This document shows, one piece after another, positions 16,192-25,915 of a DNA stretch of 64,000 nucleotides (the stretch's first letter is position 1; each line of letters begins with the position of its first letter). The stretch comes from Burkholderiales bacterium 39-55-53 (lineage in GTDB: Bacteria > Pseudomonadota > Gammaproteobacteria > Burkholderiales > Burkholderiaceae_C), in the NCBI GenBank assembly GCA_002282445.1, contig NCJK01000001.1, forward strand, positions 310,001 to 374,000. Direction: 5' to 3'. The notes beneath the pieces were generated by a model. That model ran no database searches and had not been told where the DNA came from. It was given only the letters and a program-made list of their open reading frames with translations. The position numbers and the translations under genes were made by a program.

Positions 16192-18618
16192 TCAAGCGCG
16201 CAAACGTGCAGACACTTGAGCGGCCAACTCGGCCAGCACGGCTTGCACAACGCCTTCGATTTGGGCTTCGTTCAACGTGGCCTCATCGCTGTTGAGCGTG
16301 AGGCGCACGGCCAAGCTCTTCTCGTCCATCGCCATGGCAGCACTTTCGGCCTTAGGGCGATACACATCAAACAACACGGCATTGCGCAGCAAGCCTTGTG
16401 TTTTGGCAGCATGCACCGCAGCCATCAACTGGGCATGCGTGACGCTGTCTTTGACGATCACCGCAATATCGCGCTCGACGTTGGGGAACTTGGCCACACC
16501 GGTGGACTTAGGCACATCGCGATGCAACACGGCATCGAGTGAGAGTTCAAACATCACGGGCGCTTGGGTCAGCTCCCAGCTTTGACGCCAACGTGGGTGC
16601 AACTCACCCACATGGCCGACGGCTTGCCCATTGACCAAGACCTTGGCACAACGGCCGGGGTGCATAGCAGGGTGCTCAGCCGCTTCAAACTGCGGCACAG
16701 CGGGGGCCAACAAAGCTTCCACATCGGCTTTCACGTCGAAGAAGTCTGCGGCTTGTTCTTTGGTGCTCCATTGCAAAGGTGCAGCGCTGCCAAAGGCAAT
16801 GCCTGCCACGTGCATGGGTTGATCAAAGCCTTGCACGGTGGTGTCAGTGTTTTGCACCGATGCGTCTTTGTGGAACACGCGGCCAATTTCAAACACGCGC
16901 ACGCGTGAGGCTTTGCGGTCCACGTTGAACTTCACCACATTGAGCAAGGAGCCCAACAAGGTGGAGCGCATCACGCTCATTTGGCTGGCGATGGGGTTGA
17001 GCAATTTGATGGGGTTGGCGTTGCCTGCCAACTCGTGTTCCCAACGCTCATCCACAAAGCTGTAGTTGATGGTTTCTTGATAGCCCAAGTCGGCCAAGTG
17101 GTGGCGCAAGGCGTGCGGGCTGCGTTGTGCTTCTTTGCACACACTGGCCGTGATGGGTGCCAAAGGTGGTGTGGTGGGCAGGTTGTTGTAACCCACCATC
17201 CGTGCCACTTCTTCGATCAGGTCTTCTTCGATTTGCAAATCGAAACGGAAGGATGGGGGCTGCACGGTGACAGTGCCCTCGCCTTCTGTCACGGGCAAGC
17301 CCAAGCCACGCAAAGCATCAGCCACGCGTTGCTGGGTCAGCGGCATGCCAATGACTTTTTCAGCACGTGCCACGCGCAAGGTAACAGGCTTGGCCACCGG
17401 CATGTTCACGCGTTGGTCGTCAATCGGACCCACAGTGGTGTTGGGTGTGCCACAAATGTCGATCACCAACTGGGTGATGCGCTCGATGTGCTCTACCGTC
17501 AACTCAGGATCGACACCACGCTCAAAGCGGTGGCCAGCATCGGTGCTGAAGTTGAAGCGGCGTGAACGGCCTGCGATGGCCGAGGGCCACCAGAAGGCGG
17601 CTTCGATGTAAATGTTTTGCGTGTCGTCGCCCACGGCTGTGGCGTCACCACCCATGATGCCGGCGAGTGATTCGACTTGGTGCGCGTCAGCAATGACACC
17701 CACTTTCTCGTCCACAGTGACGGTGTTGCCATTCAAGAGTTTGAGCTGCTCACCGGCTTTGCCCCAACGCACATCCAAGCCACCTTGAATTTTGTCGAGG
17801 TCGAAGATGTGTGAAGGACGGCCCAGCTCGAACATCACGTAGTTCGAGATGTCGACCAAAGGGCTCACGCTGCGTTGGCCGCAACGTGCCAAGTGGTTCA
17901 CCATCCAAGCGGGTGTTTGCGCTTTGGTGTTCACGCCACGCACCACGCGGCCTGAGAAACGGCCACACAAATCGGGAGCGCTGATGTTCACAGCAACTTT
18001 GTCCGCGTTAGTCGCGGCAACGGCTGGGAAAGTAGGCGCCTTCAACGGTGCACCTGTGAGGGCAGACACTTCGCGGGCAATGCCGTACACGCTCAAGCAA
18101 TGCGCCAAGTTAGGCGTGAGCTTCAAGGTCATCAAGGTGTCGTCGAGGTTCAGGTACTCGCGGATGTTTTGACCCAATGGTGCATCGGCTGGCAACTCAA
18201 GCAAGCCGCCGTTGTCGTCCGCAATTTTGAGCTCTTTGGCCGAGCACAACATGCCTTGGCTTTCCACGCCACGCAGTTTGCCCACTTTGATTTTGAAGGG
18301 CTTGCCGTCTTCACCAGGTGGCAACTCTGCGCCCACGGTGGCGCATGGAATTTTGATGCCTACGCGTGCATTGGGTGCGCCGCACACGATGTTGAGCAAC
18401 GCGCCCTGCCCCACGTCCACTTGGCAAATGCGCAAGCGGTCAGCGTCTGGGTGCTGCACGGCTTCTTTGATTTCACCGACGACGATGCCTGTGAAAGGCG
18501 GTGCAACGGGTTGGAGTTCTTCCACTTCCAAACCAGCCATGGTCAAGGTGTCGGCCAGCTCTTGGGTGGAGAGTGAGGGGTTGCAGAATTCGCGCAACCA
18601 GGATTCGGGGAATTGCAT
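16192..18618 (-). CDS. pheT: Phenylalanyl-tRNA synthetase beta subunit
   Basis: The 808-residue large subunit of the (alpha-beta)2 enzyme. Domains in order are the N-terminal tRNA-binding/EMAP-like region (about 40-150, GIVVGEIKEAVQHPDADRL), the B3/B4 editing domain (about 210-370), the B5 domain (about 400-475), the catalytic-like core, and the C-terminal ferredoxin-like anticodon-binding domain (about 715-808, KFPNVERDIAVIV). The length is normal. It starts 24 bases after pheS. Confidence 0.97.
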   Translation of the reverse strand: MQFPESWLREFCNPSLSTQELADTLTMAGLEVEELQPVAPPFTGIVVGEIKEAVQHPDADRLRICQVDVGQGALLNIVCGAPNARVGIKIPCATVGAELPPGEDGKPFKIKVGKLRGVESQGMLCSAKELKIADDNGGLLELPADAPLGQNIREYLNLDDTLMTLKLTPNLAHCLSVYGIAREVSALTGAPLKAPTFPAVAATNADKVAVNISAPDLCGRFSGRVVRGVNTKAQTPAWMVNHLARCGQRSVSPLVDISNYVMFELGRPSHIFDLDKIQGGLDVRWGKAGEQLKLLNGNTVTVDEKVGVIADAHQVESLAGIMGGDATAVGDDTQNIYIEAAFWWPSAIAGRSRRFNFSTDAGHRFERGVDPELTVEHIERITQLVIDICGTPNTTVGPIDDQRVNMPVAKPVTLRVARAEKVIGMPLTQQRVADALRGLGLPVTEGEGTVTVQPPSFRFDLQIEEDLIEEVARMVGYNNLPTTPPLAPITASVCKEAQRSPHALRHHLADLGYQETINYSFVDERWEHELAGNANPIKLLNPIASQMSVMRSTLLGSLLNVVKFNVDRKASRVRVFEIGRVFHKDASVQNTDTTVQGFDQPMHVAGIAFGSAAPLQWSTKEQAADFFDVKADVEALLAPAVPQFEAAEHPAMHPGRCAKVLVNGQAVGHVGELHPRWRQSWELTQAPVMFELSLDAVLHRDVPKSTGVAKFPNVERDIAVIVKDSVTHAQLMAAVHAAKTQGLLRNAVLFDVYRPKAESAAMAMDEKSLAVRLTLNSDEATLNEAQIEGVVQAVLAELAAQVSARLRA

Positions 18619-18642
18619 GATGAATCTCGTGTGTGCGTGAAG

Positions 18643-19695
18643 TTATTGGAACTGGCTCAAGAAGCGAATATCGCCATCGAAGAACAAGCGCAAGTCGTTC
18701 ACGCCGTAACGCAGCATGGTGAAACGGTCCATACCCATGCCAAAGGCAAAGCCGATGAAACGCTCAGGGTCAAGGCCCATATTGCGCACCACGTTCGGAT
18801 GCACTTGGCCTGAGCCCCCCACTTCGAGCCAACGGCCCGCCAAAGCGCCGCTTTGGAATTGGATGTCAATCTCGGCACTGGGCTCTGTGAATGGGAAGAA
18901 GCTGGGACGGAAGCGCAACACCAAATCGTCGCTCTCAAAATACGTGCGGCAGAAATCGGTGATGACCACTTTGAGGTCTTTGAAGCTCACGTTCTCGCCA
19001 ATCCACAAGCCTTCGCATTGGTGGAACATGGGTGAGTGCGTAGCATCGCTGTCCACACGGTAGGTGCGGCCTGGTGCGATGACGCGAATTTCGGGCATGC
19101 CTTGACCGGCATCCAAACGCGCTTGGTAGCGCTTGACGTGTTGCACGGCATGGCGCACTTGCATAGGGCTGGTGTGCGTTCGCAGCAAGTTGGGGGCTTC
19201 GGCACTGCCACCTTCCACATAGAAGGTGTCGTGCATGGAGCGTGCGGGATGGTCTTCAGGCGTGTTGAGCGCGGTGAAGTTGAACCAGTCGGTTTCGATC
19301 TCTGGGCCTTGGGCCACTTCAAAACCCATGGAGCCAAAAATGGCTTCAACGCGTTCGAGCGTGATGGTCACAGGATGCAAACCGCCAGCCATGCGAGCGC
19401 GACCAGGCAAGGTCACATCCAAGGCTTCGGCTTTGAGTTGGGTCTCGAGTTCGGCATCGGCCAAGGCTTGGCGGCGTGCCGTGAGCGCGGCTTCAATCGC
19501 TTGCTTGGCCACGTTGATGGCGGCACCGGTCGATTTCTTTTCTTCGACGCTCAATGCGGCCATGCCTTTCATCATCTCGGTGATGCGGCCTGACTTGCCC
19601 AAGAACTGGGCCTTGGCGTTTTCAAGATCAGCCGGTGTGGTGCTTTGCGCAAACAGGGCCTGGGCACTGGCGACCAGAGAGTCCAACTCGTTCAT
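18643..19695 (-). CDS. pheS: Phenylalanyl-tRNA synthetase alpha subunit
   Basis: The 350-residue catalytic subunit that charges tRNA-Phe. It has an N-terminal coiled coil (about 1-90) and the class II core with motif 2 (residues around HQCEGLWIG) and motif 3 [18 protein letters not shown] near residue 310. An alanine sits at the position analogous to Ala294 of E. coli (GFAFG), the wild-type form. Upstream lies a terminator-like hairpin that may modulate read-through from rplT. Confidence 0.97.
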   Translation of the reverse strand: MNELDSLVASAQALFAQSTTPADLENAKAQFLGKSGRITEMMKGMAALSVEEKKSTGAAINVAKQAIEAALTARRQALADAELETQLKAEALDVTLPGRARMAGGLHPVTITLERVEAIFGSMGFEVAQGPEIETDWFNFTALNTPEDHPARSMHDTFYVEGGSAEAPNLLRTHTSPMQVRHAVQHVKRYQARLDAGQGMPEIRVIAPGRTYRVDSDATHSPMFHQCEGLWIGENVSFKDLKVVITDFCRTYFESDDLVLRFRPSFFPFTEPSAEIDIQFQSGALAGRWLEVGGSGQVHPNVVRNMGLDPERFIGFAFGMGMDRFTMLRYGVNDLRLFFDGDIRFLSQFQ

Positions 19696-19721
19696 AAGAA
19701 TTCGGGGAATGAGAAAACAAA

Positions 19722-19755
19722 AAAGGGATTGAAGCTGTGTAGCCCCAACCCCTTT
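19722..19755 (-). terminator. Terminator or attenuator between rplT and pheS
   Basis: On the minus strand AAAGGGGTTG pairs with CAATCCCTTT (one G-U pair) around a 14-base loop and is followed by TTTTGTTTTC. It lies in the 86-base gap before pheS. In E. coli this point carries phenylalanine-controlled attenuation, but I saw no Phe-rich leader peptide here, so partial termination of the ribosomal-protein transcript is the simpler reading. Confidence 0.65.
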
Positions 19756-19781
19756 ACTCGTGGGTGGTTAACCCTTGGCTA

Positions 19782-20141
19782 TCAAGCGGCCAATTTGGCT
19801 TTGACTTGATTCACGATGCTGGTGAAAGCAGCCATGTCGTGAACGGCCAAGTCGGCCAACATCTTGCGGTCGATTTCGATCGCTGCCTTTTTCAGGCCGT
19901 TGGCGAATTGGCTGTATGTCAGACCGCATTGACGTGCGGCAGCATTGATACGAGCGATCCACAGCTGACGGAACACGCGCTTTTTAGTGCGGCGATCGCG
20001 GTAAGCATATTGACCGGCCTTCATCACCGCTTGTTTAGCGATGCGGAAGACGTTACCGCGGCGACCGCGGAAACCTTTGGCTAAAGCCAGAACTTTTTTG
20101 TGACGGGCACGGGCCGTAACACCACGTTTAACGCGAGGCAT
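19782..20141 (-). CDS. rplT: 50S ribosomal protein L20
   Basis: The 119-residue L20 is an early 23S rRNA-binding protein and translational repressor of its own operon. The basic N-terminus ([22 protein letters not shown]) and the globular C-terminal half ending in [15 protein letters not shown] fit the family. AAGGAGAAAAAAT precedes the ATG, 26 bases after rpmI. Confidence 0.98.
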   Translation of the reverse strand: MPRVKRGVTARARHKKVLALAKGFRGRRGNVFRIAKQAVMKAGQYAYRDRRTKKRVFRQLWIARINAAARQCGLTYSQFANGLKKAAIEIDRKMLADLAVHDMAAFTSIVNQVKAKLAA

Positions 20142-20167
20142 ATTTTTTCTCCTTGTTCGTCAGTTAA

Positions 20168-20371
20168 TTACAGGCCGCACTTGGGCAGCATTTGCGCCAT
20201 GTGACCCATGTTGGTCTCATGCACATTCACTGCACCACGCAAGTGACGCTTGTTCTTGGTCGTCTTCTTGGTCAAGATGTGACGCTTGAAGGCTTGACCG
20301 CGTTTAACGGTACCGCCTGGACGAACGCGGAAGCGCTTTTTAGCGCTGCTTTTGGTCTTCATTTTGGGCAT
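20168..20371 (-). CDS. rpmI: 50S ribosomal protein L35
   Basis: A 67-residue basic ribosomal protein ([20 protein letters not shown]). Its length and order between infC and rplT are canonical. A strong ribosome-binding site (AAAGGAGC) precedes the start. A 7-bp hairpin lies in the leader about 35 bases upstream, where L20 repression acts in E. coli. Confidence 0.98.
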   Translation of the reverse strand: MPKMKTKSSAKKRFRVRPGGTVKRGQAFKRHILTKKTTKNKRHLRGAVNVHETNMGHMAQMLPKCGL

Positions 20372-20405
20372 TTAGATGCTCCTTTAATTTGTGCTCGCGA
20401 GGCGC

Positions 20406-20422
20406 CTACGCAGGGTGCGTAG
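20406..20422 (-). promoter_or_regulatory. Leader hairpin before rpmI
   Basis: CTACGCA-GGG-TGCGTAG is a perfect 7-bp stem with a 3-base loop in the 87-base gap between infC and rpmI. In E. coli and Bacillus the rpmI leader is the L20 repressor target. The position fits, but homology of the fold cannot be judged by eye. Confidence 0.4.
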
Positions 20423-20458
20423 TCTTGTAAGCCCCGAGACACTAATCTGCGTCGCCTT

Positions 20459-21058
20459 TTATGCAGACGCTGCCGGAGCAGCTTCTGCAGCGGGTTTGGC
20501 GGCGCCACCCGATTTCTTCTTACCAGGCGCGATCATCATGATCATCTGACGCCCTTCGAGCTTGGGGAACTGTTCAACAACGATCAGGTCCGCCAACTCA
20601 TCACGGATGCGCTGCAATAGCGCCATACCGATTTCTTGATGCGTGATCTCGCGGCCGCGAAAGCGCAGCGTGATCTTGCATTTGTCACCGTCATCTAAGA
20701 AGCGCTTGATGTTGCGCATCTTGATGTTGTAGTCACCATCATCGGTACCAGGTCGGAACTTGATTTCCTTGACCTCGATGACCTTTTGCTTGGACTTCGC
20801 TTCGGCAGCCTTCTTTTGCTCTTGGTACTTGAACTTACCGTAGTCCATCAAACGGCACACCGGCGGCACAGCCGTGGCGGCAATTTCAACCAAGTCAACG
20901 TCAATCTCACCGGCCATGCGCAAGGCATCTGCCAAGCTCACGATACCGAGGGGTTCGTTGTCAGGGCCTGAAAGGCGGACTTCCGGGGCCATGATTTCCC
21001 GGTTAAGGCGGTGTTTGCGTTCCTCGCGCTGGCGGCGGTCGCGAAATTCTGTAGCGAT
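20459..21058 (-). CDS. infC: Translation initiation factor IF-3 (AUC start)
   Basis: IF-3 keeps the 30S subunit free and proofreads start codons. The first ATG in frame is at 20992, but the reading frame continues upstream with the conserved family N-terminus ([20 protein letters not shown]). No ATG, GTG or TTG fits; an ATC codon at 21056-21058 lies 8 bases after AAGGA. IF-3 genes characteristically use rare AUU-type starts that give autoregulation, so I take ATC, which gives a 199-residue protein. The N-domain, Lys-rich linker and C-domain ([17 protein letters not shown]) are present, followed by an Ala/Lys-rich tail of about 20 residues. Confidence 0.92.
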   Translation of the reverse strand: MATEFRDRRQREERKHRLNREIMAPEVRLSGPDNEPLGIVSLADALRMAGEIDVDLVEIAATAVPPVCRLMDYGKFKYQEQKKAAEAKSKQKVIEVKEIKFRPGTDDGDYNIKMRNIKRFLDDGDKCKITLRFRGREITHQEIGMALLQRIRDELADLIVVEQFPKLEGRQMIMMIAPGKKKSGGAAKPAAEAAPAASA

Positions 21059-21134
21059 GGTGACTATCCTTAAAAATCAAAAACAAACCGACACACGTGT
21101 GCGACGCACAACTCTTGGCAATTCCTAAGTGAAA

Positions 21135-23042
21135 TTAGCTTTTGAGAGAGATGTCAGAAGCAATCTTTTGAGAGAAGGCTTCGAGGGACATCACACCGAG
21201 GTCTTGATTGCCTCGGGCGCGCACTGCGACGGCGCCAGCTTCCTTCTCTTTATCGCCTACGACCAAGATGTAGGGAAGCTTTTGCATTGAATGCTCGCGT
21301 ATTTTATACGTGATTTTCTCGTTACGGAGGTCTAAATCGACCCTAAGCCCTTGATTTCGAAGCGTTTTTGCAACTTCTTGGCAATATTCGGCCTGGGAAT
21401 CGGTGATATTGAGCACCGAAACTTGGGTTGGAGCCAGCCAAGTAGGCAAGGCACCGGCGTGCTGCTCGATCAAAATTCCGATGAAACGCTCCATGCTGCC
21501 CACGATGGCGCGGTGCAAGATGACGGGGCGTTGGCGTGAGCCGTCTTCGGCCGTGTACTCGGCATCCAAGCGCTCAGAGAGGTTGAAGTCGACCTGAATC
21601 GTGCCGCACTGCCATTCACGGCCAATCGCGTCTTTGAGCGTGTATTCAATCTTGGGGCCATAGAAAGCGCCGTCTCCTTCAGAGATGACGTATTCACAAC
21701 CTGACGCCGTCAAGCTGTCCATCAACGCCTTTTCGGCCTTGTCCCACAACTCATCGGAGCCAATGCGGGCTACCGGACGGGTCGAGACTTTGTACAAGAT
21801 GTCAGTGAAGCCAAAGTCTTCGTAGACCTTCTTGAGCACCTTAGTGAAGGTGTCGCACTCAGGCAAGATTTGGTCTTCGGTACAGAAGATGTGGCCGTCG
21901 TCTTGGGTGAAACCACGCACGCGCATGATGCCGTGCAAGCCGCCGGATGGCTCGTTGCGGTGACACTGGCCAAACTCACCGTAGCGCAACGGCAGATCGC
22001 GGTAGCTCTTGATGCCTTGCTTGAAAATCAGGATGTGGCCGGGGCAGTTCATCGGCTTCAAAGCGTATTCACGCTTTTCAGACTCGGTGGTGAACATGTT
22101 GTCGCGGTACTTGTCCCAGTGACCGGTTTTTTCCCACAACGACTTGTCAATGATTTGCGGGCCTTTGACTTCGAGGTAACCGTTGTCGCGGTAGACCTGA
22201 CGCATGTACTGCTCGATGGTTTGCCACACACTCCAGCCCTTGGGGTGCCAGAACACCAAGCCGGGTGCGTGCTCGTCAATATGGAACAAGTCCAACTCAC
22301 GACCCAGCTTACGGTGGTCGCGCTTTTCAGCTTCTTCTAGGCGCTTCAGGTAGAGCTGCAAATCGTCTTTGCTGGCCCATGCTGTGCCATAAATGCGTTG
22401 CAGCATTTCGTTCTTGCTGTCTCCGCGCCAGTAAGCACCGGCGACTTTCATCAGCTTGAAATGCTTGAGCTTGCCAGTGCTAGGCACGTGTGGGCCACGG
22501 CACAAGTCTTCAAAAGCGCCTTCACGATACAAACTCACGTCTTCATTGCTAGGGATGCTGGCGATGATTTCAGCCTTGTAGTGCTCGCCCATACCCTTGA
22601 AGTAAGCCACGGCTTCATCGCGTGGCAACACGCGGCGCACCACGGGCTCGTCTTTGTTGGCCAACTCGGTCATGCGCTTTTCAATGGCCACCAAGTCCTC
22701 GGGGGTGAAGCCACGGGTGAACGAGAAGTCGTAAAAGAAGCCGTCGTCAATGACGGGGCCAATGGTCACTTGCGCTTCTGGGTAGAGCTCTTTCACCGCA
22801 TAAGCCAACAAGTGGGCAGTGGAGTGACGAATCACCTCCAAGCCTTCAGCATCTTTGGCTGTGATGATGGCCAAGCTCGCATTGCTGCTCATTGTGTAGC
22901 TGGTGTCCACCACCTTGCCATCGACCTTGCCTGCCAATGCAGCCTTAGCCAAACCAGCGCCAATGGACGCGGCCACTTCGGCCACGGACACGGGGCCTGG
23001 AAATTCACGTTGCGAACCGTCGGGAAGAGTAATCTGAACCAT
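21135..23042 (-). CDS. thrS: Threonyl-tRNA synthetase
   Basis: A 635-residue class II synthetase. In order it has the TGS domain (residues 1-60, [14 protein letters not shown]), the editing domain with the [16 protein letters not shown] motif near 75, the catalytic core with zinc ligands ([10 protein letters not shown], then the [10 protein letters not shown] region) and the C-terminal anticodon-binding domain. The frame is open to 23303, but the preceding 87 codons are unlike the family and overlap the divergent lipoprotein gene, so 23042 is the start. No clear Shine-Dalgarno is visible. The order thrS-infC-rpmI-rplT is conserved. Confidence 0.97.
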   Translation of the reverse strand: MVQITLPDGSQREFPGPVSVAEVAASIGAGLAKAALAGKVDGKVVDTSYTMSSNASLAIITAKDAEGLEVIRHSTAHLLAYAVKELYPEAQVTIGPVIDDGFFYDFSFTRGFTPEDLVAIEKRMTELANKDEPVVRRVLPRDEAVAYFKGMGEHYKAEIIASIPSNEDVSLYREGAFEDLCRGPHVPSTGKLKHFKLMKVAGAYWRGDSKNEMLQRIYGTAWASKDDLQLYLKRLEEAEKRDHRKLGRELDLFHIDEHAPGLVFWHPKGWSVWQTIEQYMRQVYRDNGYLEVKGPQIIDKSLWEKTGHWDKYRDNMFTTESEKREYALKPMNCPGHILIFKQGIKSYRDLPLRYGEFGQCHRNEPSGGLHGIMRVRGFTQDDGHIFCTEDQILPECDTFTKVLKKVYEDFGFTDILYKVSTRPVARIGSDELWDKAEKALMDSLTASGCEYVISEGDGAFYGPKIEYTLKDAIGREWQCGTIQVDFNLSERLDAEYTAEDGSRQRPVILHRAIVGSMERFIGILIEQHAGALPTWLAPTQVSVLNITDSQAEYCQEVAKTLRNQGLRVDLDLRNEKITYKIREHSMQKLPYILVVGDKEKEAGAVAVRARGNQDLGVMSLEAFSQKIASDISLKS

Positions 23043-23127
23043 GTGTATGTTATTTAAATCGCGGTAAAACGCTAATTTTACGCCCTCACGATGCACCCGT
23101 GATACATAGGTATCATCCAAAATCACT

Positions 23128-23451
23128 ATGAACAAATACACCGCCCTCACCTGCCTCAGCGCCGCACTCTTGTGTGGCTGCGCCAATAGCTTTCTCAAAC
23201 CAGCCGCAGGCTCTGAACGCGTGCTGCTGATGAAGGCCAACCAAGTGACCCACTGCCAGCCAATTGGCAAAGTCAATGTGAACGTCGTCACCAAAGTGGG
23301 CATCTACAACCGCGACGCAGATGCCGTGGAAGCTAACCTGTTGCAACTGGGCCAAAACAACGCTATTGAATTGGGTGGCGACACATTGGTGAAAGATGTC
23401 ACACCTGAATTTGGCAAACAGATATTTGCGGTCTACAAGTGCAAGCGTTGA
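23128..23451 (+). CDS. Small lipoprotein, DUF4156 type
   Basis: A 107-residue exported lipoprotein. It has a basic start, a hydrophobic segment and the lipobox LLCGC, so Cys18 would be the lipidated residue. The mature part ([14 protein letters not shown], ending in YKCKR) resembles the DUF4156 group of enterobacterial and betaproteobacterial lipoproteins. The function is unknown. It is divergent from thrS and convergent with aceA. Confidence 0.75.
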   Translation: MNKYTALTCLSAALLCGCANSFLKPAAGSERVLLMKANQVTHCQPIGKVNVNVVTKVGIYNRDADAVEANLLQLGQNNAIELGGDTLVKDVTPEFGKQIFAVYKCKR

Positions 23452-23464
23452 AAGCCTAAAAAAA

Positions 23465-23492
23465 ACCACCCAACGCTTCCGCGCTGAGTGGT
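23465..23492 (-). terminator. Terminator after aceA
   Basis: On the minus strand ACCACTCAGCGC pairs with GCGTTGGGTGGT (12 bp with two G-U pairs) around a GGAA tetraloop, followed by eight T residues. It lies about 60 bases beyond the aceA stop. The plus side lacks a T run. Confidence 0.8.
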
Positions 23493-23550
23493 CTCAAACC
23501 TTGTTCAATCCAAGAGACAGCGCTTTCAGGCCATCCCTCAATTAAAGTGC

Positions 23551-24882
23551 TTAGTGGAACTGTTCTTCTTCAGTAGAACCTGTGAGGGCTTTCACAGAAG
23601 ATGAACCGCCTTGGATCACGGTAGTCACGTCGTCGAAGTAGCCTGCGCCCACTTCTTGTTGGTGTGACACGAAGGTGTAACCCTTGTCGCGTGCTGCGAA
23701 TTCAGGCTCTTGCACCATGTTGACGTAGTGCTTCATGCCTTCGCCGTTGGCGTATGCATTGGCGAACTGGAATGTGTTGTACCAGTTGATGTGGATACCA
23801 GCCAATGTGATGAACTGGTACTTGTAACCCAATGCAGACAAGTCTTCTTGGAACGAAGCGATTTGGCTGTCATTGAGGTTCTTCTTCCAGTTGAAAGAAG
23901 GTGAGCAGTTGTAAGACAACAGCTTGCCTGGGCATGCAGCGTGCACAGCCTGTGCGAATTCGCGAGCGAAGCCGATATCTGGCACGCCTGTTTCGCACCA
24001 CACCAAGTCAGCGTAAGGAGCGTATGCTACGCCGCGGCTGATGGCTTGCTCCAAACCGTTTTTGACGCGGTAGAAACCTTCTTGCGTGCGCTCGCCTGTC
24101 AAGAATGGCTTGTCGTTGGCGTCGTGGTCAGAAGTGATCAAGTTAGCAGCTTCAGCATCGGTACGAGCCAACACGATGGTGGAAGTACCCATGACGTCAG
24201 CAGCGAAACGTGCAGAGATCAATTTCTCGCAAGCTTCTTGTGTTGGCACCAACACTTTGCCGCCCATGTGACCGCATTTCTTCACAGCAGCCAATTGGTC
24301 TTCGAAGTGAACGCCAGCTGCACCAGCAGTGATCATGTTCTTCATCAATTCGAAAGCATTCAACACGCCACCGAAACCGGCTTCAGCGTCAGCAACGATT
24401 GGCAAGAAGTAGTCGATGAACTCTTTGTCGCCTGGGTTGATGCCACGGCCCCATTGAATTTCGTCAGCGCGCTTGAATGTGTTGTTGATGCGGCGAACCA
24501 TGGTTGGCACAGAGTCATACGCGTAGAGCGATTGGTCTGGGTACATGGTTTCAGATGTGTTGCCGTCAGCAGCAACTTGCCAGCCTGACAAGTACACAGC
24601 TTCCAAGCCAGCTTTGGCTTGTTGCATGGCTTGACCAGCAGAGATCGCGCCGAATGCGTTGACGTAGCCTTTCTTGGCGCCGCCGTTGACTTTTTCCCAG
24701 AGCTTTTCTGCACCGCGCTTGGCGAGTGTGTGCTCGATAGGCATGCTGCCGCGCAAACGCACGACGTCAGCAGCAGAGTAACCACGCTTCACGCCTTTCC
24801 AGCGTGGGTTGGTCGCCCAGTCTTTTTCGAGGGCTGCGATTTGTTGTTCGCGGCTGAGTTGTTCATTCAGTGATTGAGGCAT
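23551..24882 (-). CDS. aceA: Isocitrate lyase
   Basis: It cleaves isocitrate to glyoxylate and succinate, the first step of the glyoxylate bypass needed for growth on acetate, fatty acids or PHB. The 443-residue protein contains the signature [10 protein letters not shown] with catalytic Cys203, and the Mg-binding DAEAGFGG near 165-172. Its length fits the short bacterial subfamily. Malate synthase is not adjacent. The upstream region holds three copies of a 13-base sequence that look like operator sites. Confidence 0.97.
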   Translation of the reverse strand: MPQSLNEQLSREQQIAALEKDWATNPRWKGVKRGYSAADVVRLRGSMPIEHTLAKRGAEKLWEKVNGGAKKGYVNAFGAISAGQAMQQAKAGLEAVYLSGWQVAADGNTSETMYPDQSLYAYDSVPTMVRRINNTFKRADEIQWGRGINPGDKEFIDYFLPIVADAEAGFGGVLNAFELMKNMITAGAAGVHFEDQLAAVKKCGHMGGKVLVPTQEACEKLISARFAADVMGTSTIVLARTDAEAANLITSDHDANDKPFLTGERTQEGFYRVKNGLEQAISRGVAYAPYADLVWCETGVPDIGFAREFAQAVHAACPGKLLSYNCSPSFNWKKNLNDSQIASFQEDLSALGYKYQFITLAGIHINWYNTFQFANAYANGEGMKHYVNMVQEPEFAARDKGYTFVSHQQEVGAGYFDDVTTVIQGGSSSVKALTGSTEEEQFH

Positions 24883-24917
24883 GGTTCACTCCAGAAAGTT
24901 AAAAGGTTGTCGATGGG

Positions 24918-24970
24918 TCTACTATAAGTCTTCTATAAGACCTAATCAATGTCTTGTGTCTTATAGAAGA
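24918..24970. promoter_or_regulatory. Triplicated 13-base operator-like repeats upstream of aceA
   Basis: TCTACTATAAGTC (24918-24930), TCTTCTATAAGAC (24929-24941) and its exact inverted copy GTCTTATAGAAGA (24958-24970) lie 36-88 bases before the aceA ATG. The second copy is itself a near-palindrome (GTCTT-CTAT-AAGAC, 24928-24941). Clustered matching half-sites close to the start are typical of a repressor or activator target; which regulator binds is unknown. The rest of the 437-base gap (24883-25319) is AT-rich, with no supported gene; the nearest part before the H1-like gene should hold its promoter. Confidence 0.6.
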
Positions 24971-25319
24971 ATATATTTTTCTTGTTTAAAAACAATACTT
25001 TGCAAATTGAATTCCGATATGTGAAATTGATTTTCTCATATCGAGAAAAAATATTGCGTTGCAGCATGTTATTTTTTCACTATAAGAAATGTCTTTTCAG
25101 AATTTACGAATGCAATCAGCGCGCGTTGAAATTCTTTGTCTGCATGCACCCACTCGTGCATCAACTCTGTGCACGAAAAACGCAATTGAAAAAAACAACA
25201 TTTACCTATGAAAAAGATCGTTTTTCACTTGGAAAGATCAATGTTCTCAATTAGCATCCGCAATGCTCTAGAGCGATATCTCTAAGGGCTTGCAAAAAAC
25301 TTCTAGAAGGAAAACAACC

Positions 25320-25853
25320 ATGGCAACTGCAAAGAAAGCTCCGGCTAAAAAAGTGGCAGCAAAAAAAGCTGCTCCCGCAAAAAAAGTAGCAGCGAAAAAA
25401 GCTGCTCCTGCTAAGAAAGTAGCTGCTAAAAAGCCAGCTGCTAAAAAACCAGCAGCGAAAAAAGTAGCCGCTAAAAAAGCGCCTGCCAAGAAAGCCGCTC
25501 CAGCTAAAAAGCCAGCAGCTAAGAAAGTTGTTGCGAAAAAAGCCCCAGCTAAAAAAGTAGCAGCCAAAAAGGCTCCTGCTAAGAAAAAGGCCCCTGCCAA
25601 AAAACGCACGCCTAACGCTGCGTTCATGAAAGCCCTCACACCTAGCGCCGCTTTGGCTGCTGTGATCGGCCACACTGCAGTGCCTCGTACTGAAGTCGTG
25701 AGCAAGATGTGGACATACATCAAAAAGCACGGCCTGCAAGACAAAGTCAACAAGCGCAACATCAACGCTGACGACAAGCTCAAGCAAGTGTTTGGCAAAG
25801 CCCAAGTCACCATGTTTGAATTGGCTGGTTTGATCGGCAAGCACCTGAAGTAA
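25320..25853 (+). CDS. Histone H1-like nucleoid protein with C-terminal SWIB/MDM2 domain
   Basis: A 177-residue chromatin-type protein in two parts. Residues 1-97 are almost only Ala, Lys, Pro and Val in repeats of the KKVAAKKAPA type, resembling the C-tail of histone H1. Residues 98-177 form a SWIB domain (AAFMKALTPSAALAAVIG, then MWTYIKKHGLQD and NINADDKLKQVFG). Chlamydiae and Burkholderiales have such H1/SWIB proteins. DNA binding by the tail is expected; the role of SWIB in bacteria is not settled. The start at 25320 follows AGAAGGAAAACAACC; a start at 25290 would add 10 residues. A strong terminator follows. Confidence 0.88.
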   Translation: MATAKKAPAKKVAAKKAAPAKKVAAKKAAPAKKVAAKKPAAKKPAAKKVAAKKAPAKKAAPAKKPAAKKVVAKKAPAKKVAAKKAPAKKKAPAKKRTPNAAFMKALTPSAALAAVIGHTAVPRTEVVSKMWTYIKKHGLQDKVNKRNINADDKLKQVFGKAQVTMFELAGLIGKHLK

Positions 25854-25870
25854 TTCAGTTTCTGCCAAAC

Positions 25871-25896
25871 AAAAAGGGACCTCACGGTCCCTTTTT
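25871..25896. terminator. Bidirectional terminator
   Basis: The stem AAAAAGGGACC/GGTCCCTTTTT (11 bp, loop TCAC) has A/T flanks that provide a T run on either strand. It sits between the convergent H1-like gene and the MFS gene and probably serves both. Confidence 0.88.
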
Positions 25897-25915
25897 TATT
25901 GCACATCTACATGTC

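Noticed and set aside
24982-25254. 90-codon plus-strand frame in the aceA/H1 gap
   Set aside because: It is AT-rich, with no ribosome-binding site, no recognisable domain and composition typical of promoter DNA.
25325-25610. Short tandem-like DNA repeats resembling a repeat array
   Set aside because: They encode the Ala/Lys protein repeats, with irregular spacing and no spacers; not a CRISPR array.
25268-25906. Long minus-strand frames rich in Ala, Phe, Leu and Gly opposite the H1-like gene
   Set aside because: They arise from reading the Lys/Ala repeat codons backwards, so their apparent membrane segments are artefacts.
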